Under the pieces are notes generated by a model. The model was not told the DNA's origin. It did not search any database and was given only the letters and a program-made list of their open reading frames with translations. From Quisquiliibacterium transsilvanicum (GTDB lineage Bacteria > Pseudomonadota > Gammaproteobacteria > Burkholderiales > Burkholderiaceae_E), in the NCBI RefSeq assembly GCF_014202215.1, contig NZ_JACHGB010000004.1, positions 1 to 64,000 of the forward strand: a stretch of DNA of 64,000 bases. The letters run 5' to 3'. This document shows, in pieces, positions 8,471-16,324 of the stretch. The position numbers and the translations under genes are program-made. Position 1 is the first letter of the stretch, and every line of letters begins with the position of its first letter.

Positions 8471-8499
8471 CGCCCCGTCCGGCCCCTGCCGGCGGGGCG
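8471..8499 (+). other. GC-rich hairpin upstream of the ArdC-like gene
   Basis: The sequence CGCCCCG...CGGGGCG folds into a strong stem with an inner CCGGC/GCCGG arm, followed by TTCG. It lies 24 bases before the ArdC start and matches the layout of the 9893-9928 hairpin. It could be a weak terminator or an mRNA-processing structure. Confidence 0.45.
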
Positions 8500-8522
8500 T
8501 TCGTCATTCTGAGGAGTTCGTC

Positions 8523-9413
8523 ATGTCCGACCTCTACGAGGCCGTCACGGCCCGCATCGTCGCCGCGCTCGAAGCCGGCACCCCACCGTGGATCCGCCCC
8601 TGGTCGACCGACCCGGCCGATGCCGCCCCCTGCAACCTCGCCACCCGGCGCCCCTACCGGGGCGTCAACGTCCTGCTGCTCAACCTGCAGGCTGCCGCCT
8701 GCGGCTATGAGCGCAACCGCTGGCTCACGTTCCGCGGCGCCCAGGCGCTGGGGGCGCGCGTGCGCAGGGGCGAAACGGGCACCCCGATCGTCTTCTTCAA
8801 GCTGAAGGAGGTTCGGGGCGAATCCGAGGTCTCCGAGGCCGGAGGCGACGTGCGGGTCGTCCCGCTGCTGCGCACCTTCACCGTCTTCAACGCGGCGCAG
8901 ATCGAGGGCCTGCCGCCCGAGCTGCTGCCCCAGGGGCCTTCGGCGCCCGCCTGGAGCCCGCTGGAGGCCGCAGAGGACGTCCTGTGGGCCTCCGGAGCGG
9001 AGATCCAGCACGGCGGCTCCAAGGCGTTCTACGCGCCCAGCCAGGATCGCATCCAGCTGCCGGCGCGCAGCGCCTTTCCCGAGGCCCGCGACTACTACGC
9101 GGTCGCGCTCCACGAGCTGACCCACTGGACGGGGCATCCGAGCCGCTGCAACCGGCCGCTGATGCCCCGCCAGACGATCGAGGCCTATGCCTTCGAGGAG
9201 CTGGTCGCCGAGATGGGCGCAGCCTTCCTGTGCGCCCACGTCGGCATTCCCGGCCGGCTCGAGCACGCCAGCTACATCGAGAGCTGGCTGAGGGCGATGC
9301 GCAGCGACAAGCGGCTGATCTTCACGGCTGCCAGCCGTGCGCAGGCCGCAGCCGACTACGTACTCGGGCTGGCGTCCCCCCAGGCGGCCGAAGCCGCGGA
9401 GGTGGCCGCATGA
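8523..9413 (+). CDS. ArdC-like antirestriction protein / zincin-type peptidase
   Basis: 296 residues with the two-part architecture of plasmid and ICE ArdC proteins. An N-terminal single-stranded-DNA-binding domain (residues 1 to about 130) carries GTPPWIRPW and [11 protein letters not shown] zincin-like domain follows, with the metal motif HELTH at residues 197-201 and a downstream acidic ligand in [10 protein letters not shown]. Known ArdC proteins protect incoming single-stranded DNA from restriction; whether this one does is inferred. ATG 8523 has GAGGAG upstream. The stop overlaps the RadC-like start (ATGA). Its presence supports a conjugative or phage origin of the surrounding module. 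Confidence 0.85.
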   Translation: MSDLYEAVTARIVAALEAGTPPWIRPWSTDPADAAPCNLATRRPYRGVNVLLLNLQAAACGYERNRWLTFRGAQALGARVRRGETGTPIVFFKLKEVRGESEVSEAGGDVRVVPLLRTFTVFNAAQIEGLPPELLPQGPSAPAWSPLEAAEDVLWASGAEIQHGGSKAFYAPSQDRIQLPARSAFPEARDYYAVALHELTHWTGHPSRCNRPLMPRQTIEAYAFEELVAEMGAAFLCAHVGIPGRLEHASYIESWLRAMRSDKRLIFTAASRAQAAADYVLGLASPQAAEAAEVAA

Positions 9414-9853
9414 ACGCCACCCGCCATCCCACCGTTACCCGTGCGCTGCGCCTGCTCGCCAGCGAAATGGCCGAGGGCGACGTCCTGTCCTCGCCCGCCG
9501 CCGTGCGCGACTACCTGCGCCTGTCGCTCGGGGATCGTCCGCACGAGGTGTTCGCGGTCTTGTTTCTCGACGCCCAGAACCGCGTGCTGGAGAGCGTCGA
9601 GCTCTTTCGCGGCACGCTCACGCAAACCTCGGTGTACCCGCGCGAGGTGGTGGTCGAGGCGCTGCGGCGCAATGCGGCGGCGGTGATCCTCTGCCACAAC
9701 CACCCCAGCGGCGTGGCCGAACCCTCAACGGCCGACCGGCTGCTGACCCAGGCGCTCATCCGGGCGCTGGAGCTGGTCGACGTGCGGGTGCTGGATCACT
9801 TCATCGTCACCCGCCGCGAGACCGTGAGCCTCGCCGAGAAGGGCTACCTCTAG
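9410..9853 (+). CDS. RadC-like JAB/MPN-domain protein
   Basis: 147 residues consisting essentially of the JAB domain of RadC-family proteins. The metal-binding signature HNHPSG is near residue 98, the Asp ligand follows in STADRLL, and an upstream Glu lies in [11 protein letters not shown]. The N-terminal helix-hairpin-helix part of chromosomal RadC is missing, as is common in island-borne copies. Despite the RadC name, a direct DNA-repair role for this family is not established. It is translationally coupled to the ArdC-like gene by the ATGA overlap at 9410-9413, with CGGAGG upstream. Confidence 0.85.
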   Translation: MNATRHPTVTRALRLLASEMAEGDVLSSPAAVRDYLRLSLGDRPHEVFAVLFLDAQNRVLESVELFRGTLTQTSVYPREVVVEALRRNAAAVILCHNHPSGVAEPSTADRLLTQALIRALELVDVRVLDHFIVTRRETVSLAEKGYL

Positions 9854-9892
9854 CCCGCTGTCCCCTGCCGGCCTTGCGCCGGCATCCCCACG

Positions 9893-9928
9893 CGCCCCGG
9901 TCGAGCCCCGTGCTCACCGGGGCGTTTT
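9893..9928 (+). terminator. Putative intrinsic terminator after the RadC-like gene
   Basis: The arms CGCCCCGGT and ACCGGGGCG pair perfectly around a 14-base loop and are followed by TTTTCG. The short T-run makes termination plausible but perhaps incomplete, allowing readthrough into the DUF1071 gene that starts 24 bases later. Confidence 0.5.
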
Positions 9929-9951
9929 CGCTTCCCCCACTGGAGAGCACC

Positions 9952-10590
9952 ATGTCCGCCAACGACAACTACTTCCTGCGTCTCAGCCGCATCAACGTCA
10001 ACGACCACGTCGAGAAGAAGGGCCAGTTCACCTACCTGAGCTGGCCCTTCGCCGTCGCCCAGCTGCGCCAGGCCGACCCCACGGCCACCTGGGAGGTGCG
10101 CCGCTTCGAGGGCCTGCCCTTCCTGCGCACCGAGACCGGCTACTACGTCGAGGTCGCCGTCAGCGTCCAGGGCGTCACCCTGAGCCAGATCCACCCGGTG
10201 CTCGACGGCAAGAACCGGCCGATCTTCGAGCCGACCTCGTTCGACATCAACGCCTCGATCCAGCGGGCGCTGGTCAAGGCGATCGCGCTGCACGGCCTGG
10301 GCCTGTACATCTACGCCGGCGAGGATCTCCCCGAGGCCGACGCGGGGGAGGCACCGGCAAGACCGGCCGAACCCCAGCCGGCGCGGCCCAAGGCGCCGGT
10401 GTCGAGCCTGCCCTCTGCAGGCCGGGCCAGCCCCGCGCAGCTGCGCTACATCGGCCGGCTGCTCGACGAGACCGGCAGCGACCTGGAGCGGCTGCTGGAG
10501 TTCTTCGGGGTCGACGAGCTCGACGAGCTGACCTCCCAGGCCGCGAGCCGGGCGATCCGAAGCCTCGAGTCCAAGCGGAGGGCTGCATGA
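9952..10590 (+). CDS. DUF1071 (Sak-type) single-strand annealing protein
   Basis: 212 residues. The first ~130 match the DUF1071 family of phage single-strand annealing proteins (FTYLSWPFAVAQLRQADP, FDINASIQRALVKAIALHGLGL). A proline/alanine-rich linker follows, then a C-terminal helical piece (SPAQLRYIGRLLDE). Such proteins anneal complementary single strands during phage or ICE recombination. It is directly followed, with an ATGA overlap, by a YqaJ-type exonuclease, reproducing the classic annealase plus exonuclease pair. ATG 9952 is preceded by TGGAGAG. Confidence 0.8.
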   Translation: MSANDNYFLRLSRINVNDHVEKKGQFTYLSWPFAVAQLRQADPTATWEVRRFEGLPFLRTETGYYVEVAVSVQGVTLSQIHPVLDGKNRPIFEPTSFDINASIQRALVKAIALHGLGLYIYAGEDLPEADAGEAPARPAEPQPARPKAPVSSLPSAGRASPAQLRYIGRLLDETGSDLERLLEFFGVDELDELTSQAASRAIRSLESKRRAA

Positions 10591-11450
10591 TGGCCACCAT
10601 CGTCAAGCTCCTGCAGGGCAGCCCCGAGTGGCACGCCCACCGGCTGGCCCATCGCAACGCGTCGGAGACGCCCGCCGTCCTCGGCTTGTCGCCGTACACC
10701 ACGCCACTGCAGCTGTGGCAGCAGCGCACGGGGCGCGTCACCGTCGAGACGACCGCCGCGATGGCCCACGGCACGGCCACCGAGCCGGAGGCACGGGCCA
10801 TGTACGAGACCCTCACGGGCAACGTCATGCAGCCGCTGGTGCTCGTCGACGGGGAGTACTCCGCGAGCCTGGACGGCATCACGCTCGACGGCGATGTCAT
10901 CGTCGAGATCAAGTGCCCGAAGAGCAAGACCTCGTCACTGCTGCAGGAGGCTCGCGCCGGCCGGGTGCCAGTGCATGTCTACTGGCAGATGCAGCACCAG
11001 TTGCTGGTGAGCGGTGCGCGCCTCGCCCACCTCTACGTCTTCGACGGCAAGACCGGCATCCTGATCGAGCAGGCGGCCGAGCCCGATTGCTGGGAGACGA
11101 TCCGCCAGGGCTGGGAGGCCTTCATGGCGCATGTGCGTGATGACACCCCGCCGCCGCTGTCCGAGCGAGACGTGGTCTTGCGGACTGATCCGGAGTGGGA
11201 GACGGCCGCGCGGGAGTACATGGCGCTGAAGAGCGCCGCGGAGGCCGTGGCCGGTGAACTGGAGGCGGCGAAGCAGCGGCTGGTGGCGCTGACGACGCAC
11301 ACCTCCGAGCAGGGCTTCGGCGTGACGGTCAGCCGCTACCTGAAGACCGGGTCGGTGGACTACAAGAAGGTGCCCGAGTTGGCCGGAGTCGACCTGGAGC
11401 GGTATCGGGGCGCTGCGCGGCAGGAGGTACGGGTGACGGTGATGAAGTAG
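10587..11450 (+). CDS. YqaJ-type (lambda-exonuclease-like) viral recombinase
   Basis: 287 residues of the YqaJ/lambda Exo nuclease fold: LGLSPYTTPLQLW near the N-terminus, the acidic residue in GTATEPEARAMYE, and the core D...EIK (VEIKCPK, E107 and K109). It should resect double-stranded DNA to give single strands for the adjacent annealing protein. A coiled segment near residues 210-235 follows the nuclease domain. Two ATGs (10587 and 10590) overlap the upstream stop; GGAGGG upstream favours the first. This is the last gene before the island boundary. Confidence 0.85.
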   Translation: MMATIVKLLQGSPEWHAHRLAHRNASETPAVLGLSPYTTPLQLWQQRTGRVTVETTAAMAHGTATEPEARAMYETLTGNVMQPLVLVDGEYSASLDGITLDGDVIVEIKCPKSKTSSLLQEARAGRVPVHVYWQMQHQLLVSGARLAHLYVFDGKTGILIEQAAEPDCWETIRQGWEAFMAHVRDDTPPPLSERDVVLRTDPEWETAAREYMALKSAAEAVAGELEAAKQRLVALTTHTSEQGFGVTVSRYLKTGSVDYKKVPELAGVDLERYRGAARQEVRVTVMK

Positions 11451-11462
11451 GGCAGGGCGTCA

Positions 11463-11496
11463 GTCCCACCAGCGTCCCATGGGACACTGGTGGGAC
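11463..11496. repeat. Nested perfect inverted repeat near the island end
   Basis: Arms GTCCCACCAG (11463-11472) and CTGGTGGGAC (11487-11496) are perfectly complementary and enclose a second perfect palindrome GTCCCATGGGAC (11474-11485). No T-run follows. It lies between the last island gene and the tRNA half-copy, so a protein-binding site for integration or excision is plausible, as is a structured transcript end. Confidence 0.6.
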
Positions 11497-11611
11497 ACTC
11501 CCTGAAAATGAGCAGCGGCTTCCGACAACTCGCCGCAACTGTCGAAAGCTGCTAAGTTGTTGATGTTGTTGCGTTAGTTCGTTGTGCATTGTTGTGAACT
11601 GCGGGCCTGGG

Positions 11612-11661
11612 GGCGACTCATAATCCGTTGGTGCCGGGTTCGACTCCCGGGGGGCCCACCA
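11612..11661 (+). other. 3' half of a tRNA-Met(CAT) gene: island attachment site
   Basis: The stretch contains the anticodon loop CTCATAA, variable region, a perfect T arm (CCGGG-TTCGACT-CCCGG), an acceptor 3' strand GGGGCCC and the encoded ACCA end. No D arm or matching 5' half precedes it: the GGGCCTG at 11603 is only about 10 bases away. It is therefore a 3' duplicate rather than a working tRNA. Site-specific integrases that use tRNA 3' ends leave the intact tRNA at one end and such a copy at the other. With this orientation, the island lies to the left and the intact tRNA should be beyond base 1. Confidence 0.75.
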
Positions 11662-11860
11662 GGAAAACCAATAGCTTAGGGCCTGATTCGGACCCCGGCC
11701 GCTCGGCGGTTTTTGGCTTGTAGGTGTTCTGTAGGTGTTGTTGACCGCGGCCGGCTCCACGCGGCTTGGTTGCGCGGCGCGCCCGCGCCCGCAGTGCCGC
11801 GCAGCGGTGCCCCGGCGCGAGCTCCAGGGTGGCAGCCAAGGCGGCCCGCCGGGAGGGCGC

Positions 11861-11986
11861 AAGTGCAACCGATACGTCAGCCCCGAGCAGGCCGACATCG
11901 AGCAGTTCTTCGAAATCGGCCGGCGCAGCCCGCCAATGCGGGTGCCGCCATTGGAGGTGTTCGACGCCGGGCCGCGCGCCGGTTAG
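11861..11986 (+). pseudogene. N-terminal remnant of an SRAP (YedK/HMCES-type) peptidase gene
   Basis: Bases from 11864 encode CNRYVSPEQADIEQFFEIGR, which matches the start of SOS-response-associated peptidases, where the catalytic Cys directly follows the start Met. Here the codon before that Cys is AAG instead of ATG, although GGGAGG is still in place a few bases upstream. The frame ends after about 41 residues, far short of the ~220 of intact proteins. It looks like a chromosomal relic immediately right of the att copy. The 659-base gap 11451-12109 holds nothing else I can support apart from the palindrome and att copy. Confidence 0.55.
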
Positions 11987-12109
11987 TCGCCCCGGGCGCA
12001 CATCCTGCGCCCGGCGTCCGCCATCCTCCGTGGATGTCCAGCTTCCGGGCCCATATCGATCCGCGCCCCTGCCGCTACTCGACCAGTCCGAACACGAGAC
12101 GATCGGCTA

Positions 12110-13087
12110 TCAGGACTCCCCTGGCGACGCGAACCGCCCCAGTCCCATCTCCACCAGCCCTTCGGCCCGGCGCATCAGGAACAGCGCTTCCAGCCCCATG
12201 CGCTGCGCCATTGCCAGGCCTTCGGCGGGCCCGGCCACCAGCAGGGCGGTGGCCCAGGCGTCCGCACGCATGCAAGTGCGTGCGAGCACGGTGACCGATG
12301 CGACGGAGTTGTTCACGGGCGCGGCGCGGCGCGCGTCCATGGTGTGCGAGAGGCGCGCATTGCCCACCTCCAGATAACGTCGGTAGTCGCCCGATGTGGC
12401 CACGGCCAGGTCCTGCAGTTCGATGACCCCGTGCACCGCACGGTGCCCGGGCTCGGGGCGCTCGAGCGCCACGGCCCAGGGCGCGCCGCTGGCCTGGCTG
12501 CCCACGGCGCGCAGCTCGCCATCAAGCGCCGCGAGTGCGTGCCGCGCCCCGTGCTGATGCAAGACCGCGGCCATTCGGTCGACCGCGTAGCCTTTGGCTA
12601 TGCCGCACAGGTCAAGCTGCAGCGGAGCACGCTTGCGGGCGCGGCCTGCGGGCAGTTCCAGCTCGAGGCTCTCGTGCGTCGTGAATGGCGCAGCCTGGCG
12701 CGCGGCGTGAATCGCCGCGGCGTCGGGCGCATCGCGCATCGCACCAAAGCCCCAGGCATCGACGAGCGCCCCGACGCCCGGGTCGAATGCGCCCGCGCTC
12801 AGGCGGTGGATGTCCAGCGCGCAGGCCAGCACTTCCAGCATCTCGGCGGGCAGGTCCACCCATGCGCCCACGGGCGCGCGGTTCAGGCGAATGAGGTCGC
12901 TGTCGGGCTTCCAGGGGGACATCTGCTCGTCCACCTGCTGCACCGCTGCGGCGAGGTCCTGCCGCAGGGCCGTCAGGTCCAGCGTGTCGTCTGCGTACAC
13001 GCCTGCCGACCAGCGCGTGCCCATGGCCGGGCCCTGCAGGGTTGTGTGGGTGCCGGGCGCAAGGCGGTCAGAAGACGTCTTCGGCAT
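12110..13087 (-). CDS. apbE: FAD:protein FMN transferase
   Basis: 325 residues of the ApbE family, which attach FMN covalently to a Thr of exported flavoproteins. Visible signatures are GTRW near residue 23, LDLCGIAKGYAVD in the flavin/metal region, LDGELRAVG (usually GGNLRAVG) and a C-terminal SHTMDAR followed by CMRADAWATALLVAG. The Cys in DLCGIAKGYA, where Gly is usual, is a minor oddity. No lipobox is evident at this N-terminus. ATG 13087 lies inside the last 20 bases of the reductase gene, so it is the last gene of that operon. It probably matures a flavoprotein of this electron-transfer group; the target is not obvious in the window. Confidence 0.88.
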   Translation of the reverse strand: MPKTSSDRLAPGTHTTLQGPAMGTRWSAGVYADDTLDLTALRQDLAAAVQQVDEQMSPWKPDSDLIRLNRAPVGAWVDLPAEMLEVLACALDIHRLSAGAFDPGVGALVDAWGFGAMRDAPDAAAIHAARQAAPFTTHESLELELPAGRARKRAPLQLDLCGIAKGYAVDRMAAVLHQHGARHALAALDGELRAVGSQASGAPWAVALERPEPGHRAVHGVIELQDLAVATSGDYRRYLEVGNARLSHTMDARRAAPVNNSVASVTVLARTCMRADAWATALLVAGPAEGLAMAQRMGLEALFLMRRAEGLVEMGLGRFASPGES

Positions 13088-15275
13088 AGCGTTCCTTCGC
13101 TTTGAGCTGGCGCACGCTCAGGTGCAGCGGTGCGAGCAGGGCGTCCAGCGTCTCGGCCACGTCGTGCGCCATGGCGCGGCTGCCGCAGACGCGCACGATG
13201 GCTCCGCTGCCCAGCAGACCGCGCACGCGCTCGGCATCGCGGCGCAAGGCATCCTGCACGTAGCCACCGCCGTCGGGTACGCGCGAGAACGCAGTCTGCA
13301 CGCTCGCGAGACGCCCTTCGCCGAGCCAGCGCTGGATCTCGGGGCCGAAGTAGAAGTCTCGCGAAGGGTCGCGCCCGCCAAAGTACAGATGCATGGGGAT
13401 GTGCCTGTCGTTGCGGCGGATGAAGCCGGCCAGTGGCGCCACGCCCGTGCCCGCCCCGATCAGCACCACGGGTCGCCGCGTGCGCGGCAGCGCAAAGCCG
13501 TCGTTGGAGCGGATGAAGGCCGTGATTCGATCCCCGGGCTGGAGGCCCAGCAGGTGCGTGGAGCACAGGCCGCCGGGCATCTGGCGCACGCAGATCTCCA
13601 GGAATCCGTCCGCCGAGCCCGATGCCAGCGAGTAGTAGCGCGGCACGGCCTGCCCCGGCGGCACGATTCCCACCAGGTCGCCGGCCGCAAAGCGCGCCAG
13701 GCCGAGTCCGCGCAGGCGCGCGAGCCAGCCCTGGGCGGGCCACGAAAAGCGCAGGATCGCCGTGGGTTGGTCGGTGCGCCCAGGGTAGTCCTGCCGCGCC
13801 ACGAGCGTGAGGGCGGTGGTGGGCGGCACGCGCGGCACATGCTCCAGCATCAGGGGTTCGCCCAGCGCCTGCGACAGGGCTTCGCCCCAGCGCGCGAACT
13901 GCTGGCTCGATTGGTGGTGGATGCGCTCCAGCGGCAGCAGCGCGGGCCAGCCTTGCGCGCGCAGGGTCCGCTCCAGCGCTTCGGCGAAGCCGCAAAAGGC
14001 GGGGTACTGGCGATCGCCAAATCCCAGCACCGTCACCGGCACGGCGCCAGAGCTGAGCCTTGCGATGCGCTCGAGGGCGTGGCTGGCGAGGGCCGGCGCC
14101 TGGCCCTCGCCGTAGGTTGCTGCGAGCACGAACACTTGACGCGTGGCGGGAGTGGTCTGAAAATGTTCCAGGGCGCTGGTGTGCACACGGTGGCCGACCT
14201 GGCCCAGCGCGTCGTGCAGCGCCTGGGCAAAGCCCCAGGTGCTGCCGCCCTCGCTGGCGACGAAGATCAGTGCATCGGCCCGCGCCATGGGGCTGTTGCC
14301 GGCGATGCGGGGCGTCTGGCGGCGCGCCTGCCACCAGATGACGATTCCCGTCAGCCAGAACAGCAGCACGCTGGCGCCCGCGACCGCGAGCACCACGGCC
14401 CAGAGCCAGGCTCCTTCGCCGGTGTGAAGCACCACTGCCCAGTCGTAGATCCGCTGCGCAAGGGTGGTGTCCTGCCAGGCGAGCGTCTGACCCGAGTACC
14501 GGTCGATCCAGCCTTCGCCCTGGCGCGTGGACACTTTCCAGACGTCCTCCGGGTCGGCGGCGTCCGGGAAATTCAGTCGGCGCAAGTCGCGCACCGCAAG
14601 GTTCTGCAGGATGGACAATTGCGCGCCGGGCAATGCGGTCTGGCCGGTGACCACCGAGACCACCTCGGGCTCGCTTGCTGCGTCCAGCGCCACCAGCCCC
14701 ATGGTCGTGGCGCTCATGTACAGCGCCGTGAGCGATGTCAGGCACAGCACCGCGAGCACGACCCGGCCCACCAGCACGTGAAGGCGTTGCGCAAGCGATC
14801 CACGCACCCGCCCCGCCAGCCGCCGCCAGCCGCCCATGCGGCGCAGCAGCAGCACGAGGCCCGAGAGGGAAAGCGCCGCCATGGCCAACGCAATGCTGGC
14901 TGCACCCCAGCGCCCGGGGTCGCCCAGCAGCAGCGAGCGGTGCAGGTTCTTCAGCCAGCGCGGCAGCGCCGAGGGCTGCCAGGCGCCCAGCACCCGACCG
15001 TCATCAGGATGCACGTAGGACGCCTGCGCCTGGTCGCCGCGAAAGCTGAACACCACGATGGCGCCCGAGGGCAGGCGGCGGATTTCCTGCGTCCCTTGGA
15101 CGGTGTGCGCCACACGGTCCACCAGCGTGGCCACCCGCAGATCGTCCGGCGCCGCGGGTGCCTGCCAGGCCTGCTGCACCGGATCGAATGCCAGGAGGGC
15201 GCCAGTGATTCCCAGCAGCAGGGCAAAGCTACCGGCCGTCAGGCCCAGCCAGCGGTGGATTGCCTTCCAGCCCAC
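13068..15275 (-). CDS. PepSY-TM / flavodoxin / FNR fusion reductase
   Basis: 735 residues. The N-terminal PepSY-associated membrane part has about four spans (near 9-31, 130-155, 175-195 and 300-325). A flavodoxin domain starts near 340 (IFVASEGGSTWGFAQAL). A ferredoxin-NADP-reductase module carries the FAD motif RYYSLAS and the pyridine-nucleotide motif GAGTGVAPLAGF, ending in a typical AEDVF-like tail. The layout implies electron flow from cytoplasmic NADPH through FAD and FMN toward the membrane or periplasm, as proposed for PepSY-type ferric or flavin reductases. The start is GTG 15275, with AAAGG seven bases upstream, ten bases after the DUF2271 gene. It overlaps apbE at the 3' end. Confidence 0.85.
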   Translation of the reverse strand: MGWKAIHRWLGLTAGSFALLLGITGALLAFDPVQQAWQAPAAPDDLRVATLVDRVAHTVQGTQEIRRLPSGAIVVFSFRGDQAQASYVHPDDGRVLGAWQPSALPRWLKNLHRSLLLGDPGRWGAASIALAMAALSLSGLVLLLRRMGGWRRLAGRVRGSLAQRLHVLVGRVVLAVLCLTSLTALYMSATTMGLVALDAASEPEVVSVVTGQTALPGAQLSILQNLAVRDLRRLNFPDAADPEDVWKVSTRQGEGWIDRYSGQTLAWQDTTLAQRIYDWAVVLHTGEGAWLWAVVLAVAGASVLLFWLTGIVIWWQARRQTPRIAGNSPMARADALIFVASEGGSTWGFAQALHDALGQVGHRVHTSALEHFQTTPATRQVFVLAATYGEGQAPALASHALERIARLSSGAVPVTVLGFGDRQYPAFCGFAEALERTLRAQGWPALLPLERIHHQSSQQFARWGEALSQALGEPLMLEHVPRVPPTTALTLVARQDYPGRTDQPTAILRFSWPAQGWLARLRGLGLARFAAGDLVGIVPPGQAVPRYYSLASGSADGFLEICVRQMPGGLCSTHLLGLQPGDRITAFIRSNDGFALPRTRRPVVLIGAGTGVAPLAGFIRRNDRHIPMHLYFGGRDPSRDFYFGPEIQRWLGEGRLASVQTAFSRVPDGGGYVQDALRRDAERVRGLLGSGAIVRVCGSRAMAHDVAETLDALLAPLHLSVRQLKAKERYAEDVF

Positions 15276-15284
15276 GCGCGGCCT

Positions 15285-15761
15285 TTACTGCAGCTGAAAG
15301 GTCAGCGACTGGATGTATTGCTTGCCGGCCTGTGGCTTGCCGGCGTTGCCGGTGGCCAGCGGCACGCGGATCTCCGACGGGCTGTCGCGCATGTCTTCAG
15401 CGGCGGCATCGATGCGGATCTCGTAGCCGGCGTCAATGAGCGCCTCGGCCAGGTCGGCCGTGACCTTGAGTGTTCGCCCTGCGCCCACGCTTGCGCCGGT
15501 CACGCCGGCGAGGCGCTTGGTGTCGCTGGCCGACAGGCGGTTCCAGTCGGACAGGTGCTTGTAGTACTTGGCCTTGCCGCCGGCCACCCAGAGCGTGCGG
15601 GCATAGGCGCCCTTGGCGTCGATCAGGTATGCGGCCAGATAGGCGCCGTCACCGCCGTAGTTCTTGAGCTGGGCGGTCAGCGTGACCTGGCGGCTGTGCG
15701 CTAGGGTGGGCAGGGCCAGCGTGCAGATGGTGGCAATCGTGGTCAACAGACGTTTGGACAT
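15285..15761 (-). CDS. DUF2271 family secreted protein
   Basis: 158 residues with a Sec signal peptide (SKRLLTTIATICTLALPTLAHS) and the DUF2271 pattern: AAYLIDAKGAYARTLWV, KYYKHLSDWNRL and LAGVTGASVGAGRTL. DUF2271 genes commonly accompany PepSY-TM reductases, but the biochemical role is not established. ATG 15761 is chosen over an upstream in-frame start at 15785 because GGAGG lies six bases before it and it begins right at the signal peptide. It is the second gene of the operon PepSY, DUF2271, reductase, apbE. Confidence 0.8.
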   Translation of the reverse strand: MSKRLLTTIATICTLALPTLAHSRQVTLTAQLKNYGGDGAYLAAYLIDAKGAYARTLWVAGGKAKYYKHLSDWNRLSASDTKRLAGVTGASVGAGRTLKVTADLAEALIDAGYEIRIDAAAEDMRDSPSEIRVPLATGNAGKPQAGKQYIQSLTFQLQ

Positions 15762-15781
15762 GTGGATCCTCCAGTGTGGGG

Positions 15782-16126
15782 TCAATTGCGCTGGCCGCGC
15801 GGCGCGGCCAGCTCTCCGTCACGATCACGTTCCCGATCGCGCTGGCGGTACCCTTGCTTCATCTTCACCACCCGGAGGGTTTCCGGGTCGATCTTGGCCT
15901 TGAAGGCACGACCCTGGGCGTCCGTGCCGCGAAGCTCGTAGCAGCCGTCGTCGATCTTCAGCCGCTCGATCTGCCAGGATTGCCGGGCCGCCATCTCGCG
16001 CACCGCCTCGCGCGACTGCCAGCGCTCCACCGGCGCCTCGCAATCGTTCCCGGCAAACGTCGGCAGCGCGAACAGCCCCAGTGACAGAGCCAGCAGACTG
16101 CGGCGCAGAGAGGACCTGTGACTCAT
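15782..16126 (-). CDS. PepSY-domain periplasmic protein
   Basis: 114 residues with a signal peptide (SSLRRSLLALSLGLFALPTFA) followed by a single PepSY domain (REAVREMAARQSWQIERLKIDDGCYEL...GRAFKAKIDPETLRVVKM). A highly charged Arg/Asp tail closes it. PepSY domains are small periplasmic modules tied to redox or protease partners. ATG 16126 has AAGGAG five bases upstream; the longer frame from 16213 lacks one. It is the first gene of the four-gene electron-transfer operon. Confidence 0.82.
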   Translation of the reverse strand: MSHRSSLRRSLLALSLGLFALPTFAGNDCEAPVERWQSREAVREMAARQSWQIERLKIDDGCYELRGTDAQGRAFKAKIDPETLRVVKMKQGYRQRDRERDRDGELAAPRGQRN

Positions 16127-16324
16127 CTGGGGCTCCTTTCCAGCGGGCTTGCGCATGACAGAGGATTCGAGGTGCAGGCGCGACGGGCTCGAGCGGCATT
16201 GTGAGGAATCCATCCTGAACGAATGCTGAACGAGGCATTCGTTCGCCGCCCGTTGGCAGCGACTGCAGCCTTGCTCGTGCCGTGGGGGCTTCCTGGCTGC
16301 ACGCGCAGGCTGGCTGCCTGACTG

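Noticed and set aside
11612-11661. Functional tRNA-Met gene
   Set aside because: Only the 3' half is present, without D arm and 5' acceptor strand, so it is an attachment-site copy.
11618-12001. 127-codon minus-strand ORF over the att copy
   Set aside because: It reads antisense through a tRNA piece and the SRAP relic, with no ribosome-binding site or family match.
12810-15704. 964-codon plus-strand open frame
   Set aside because: It is antisense to the ApbE/reductase/DUF2271 genes. High GC at third positions produces long antisense frames, and the translation is Arg/Ala/Gly-rich without any family motif.
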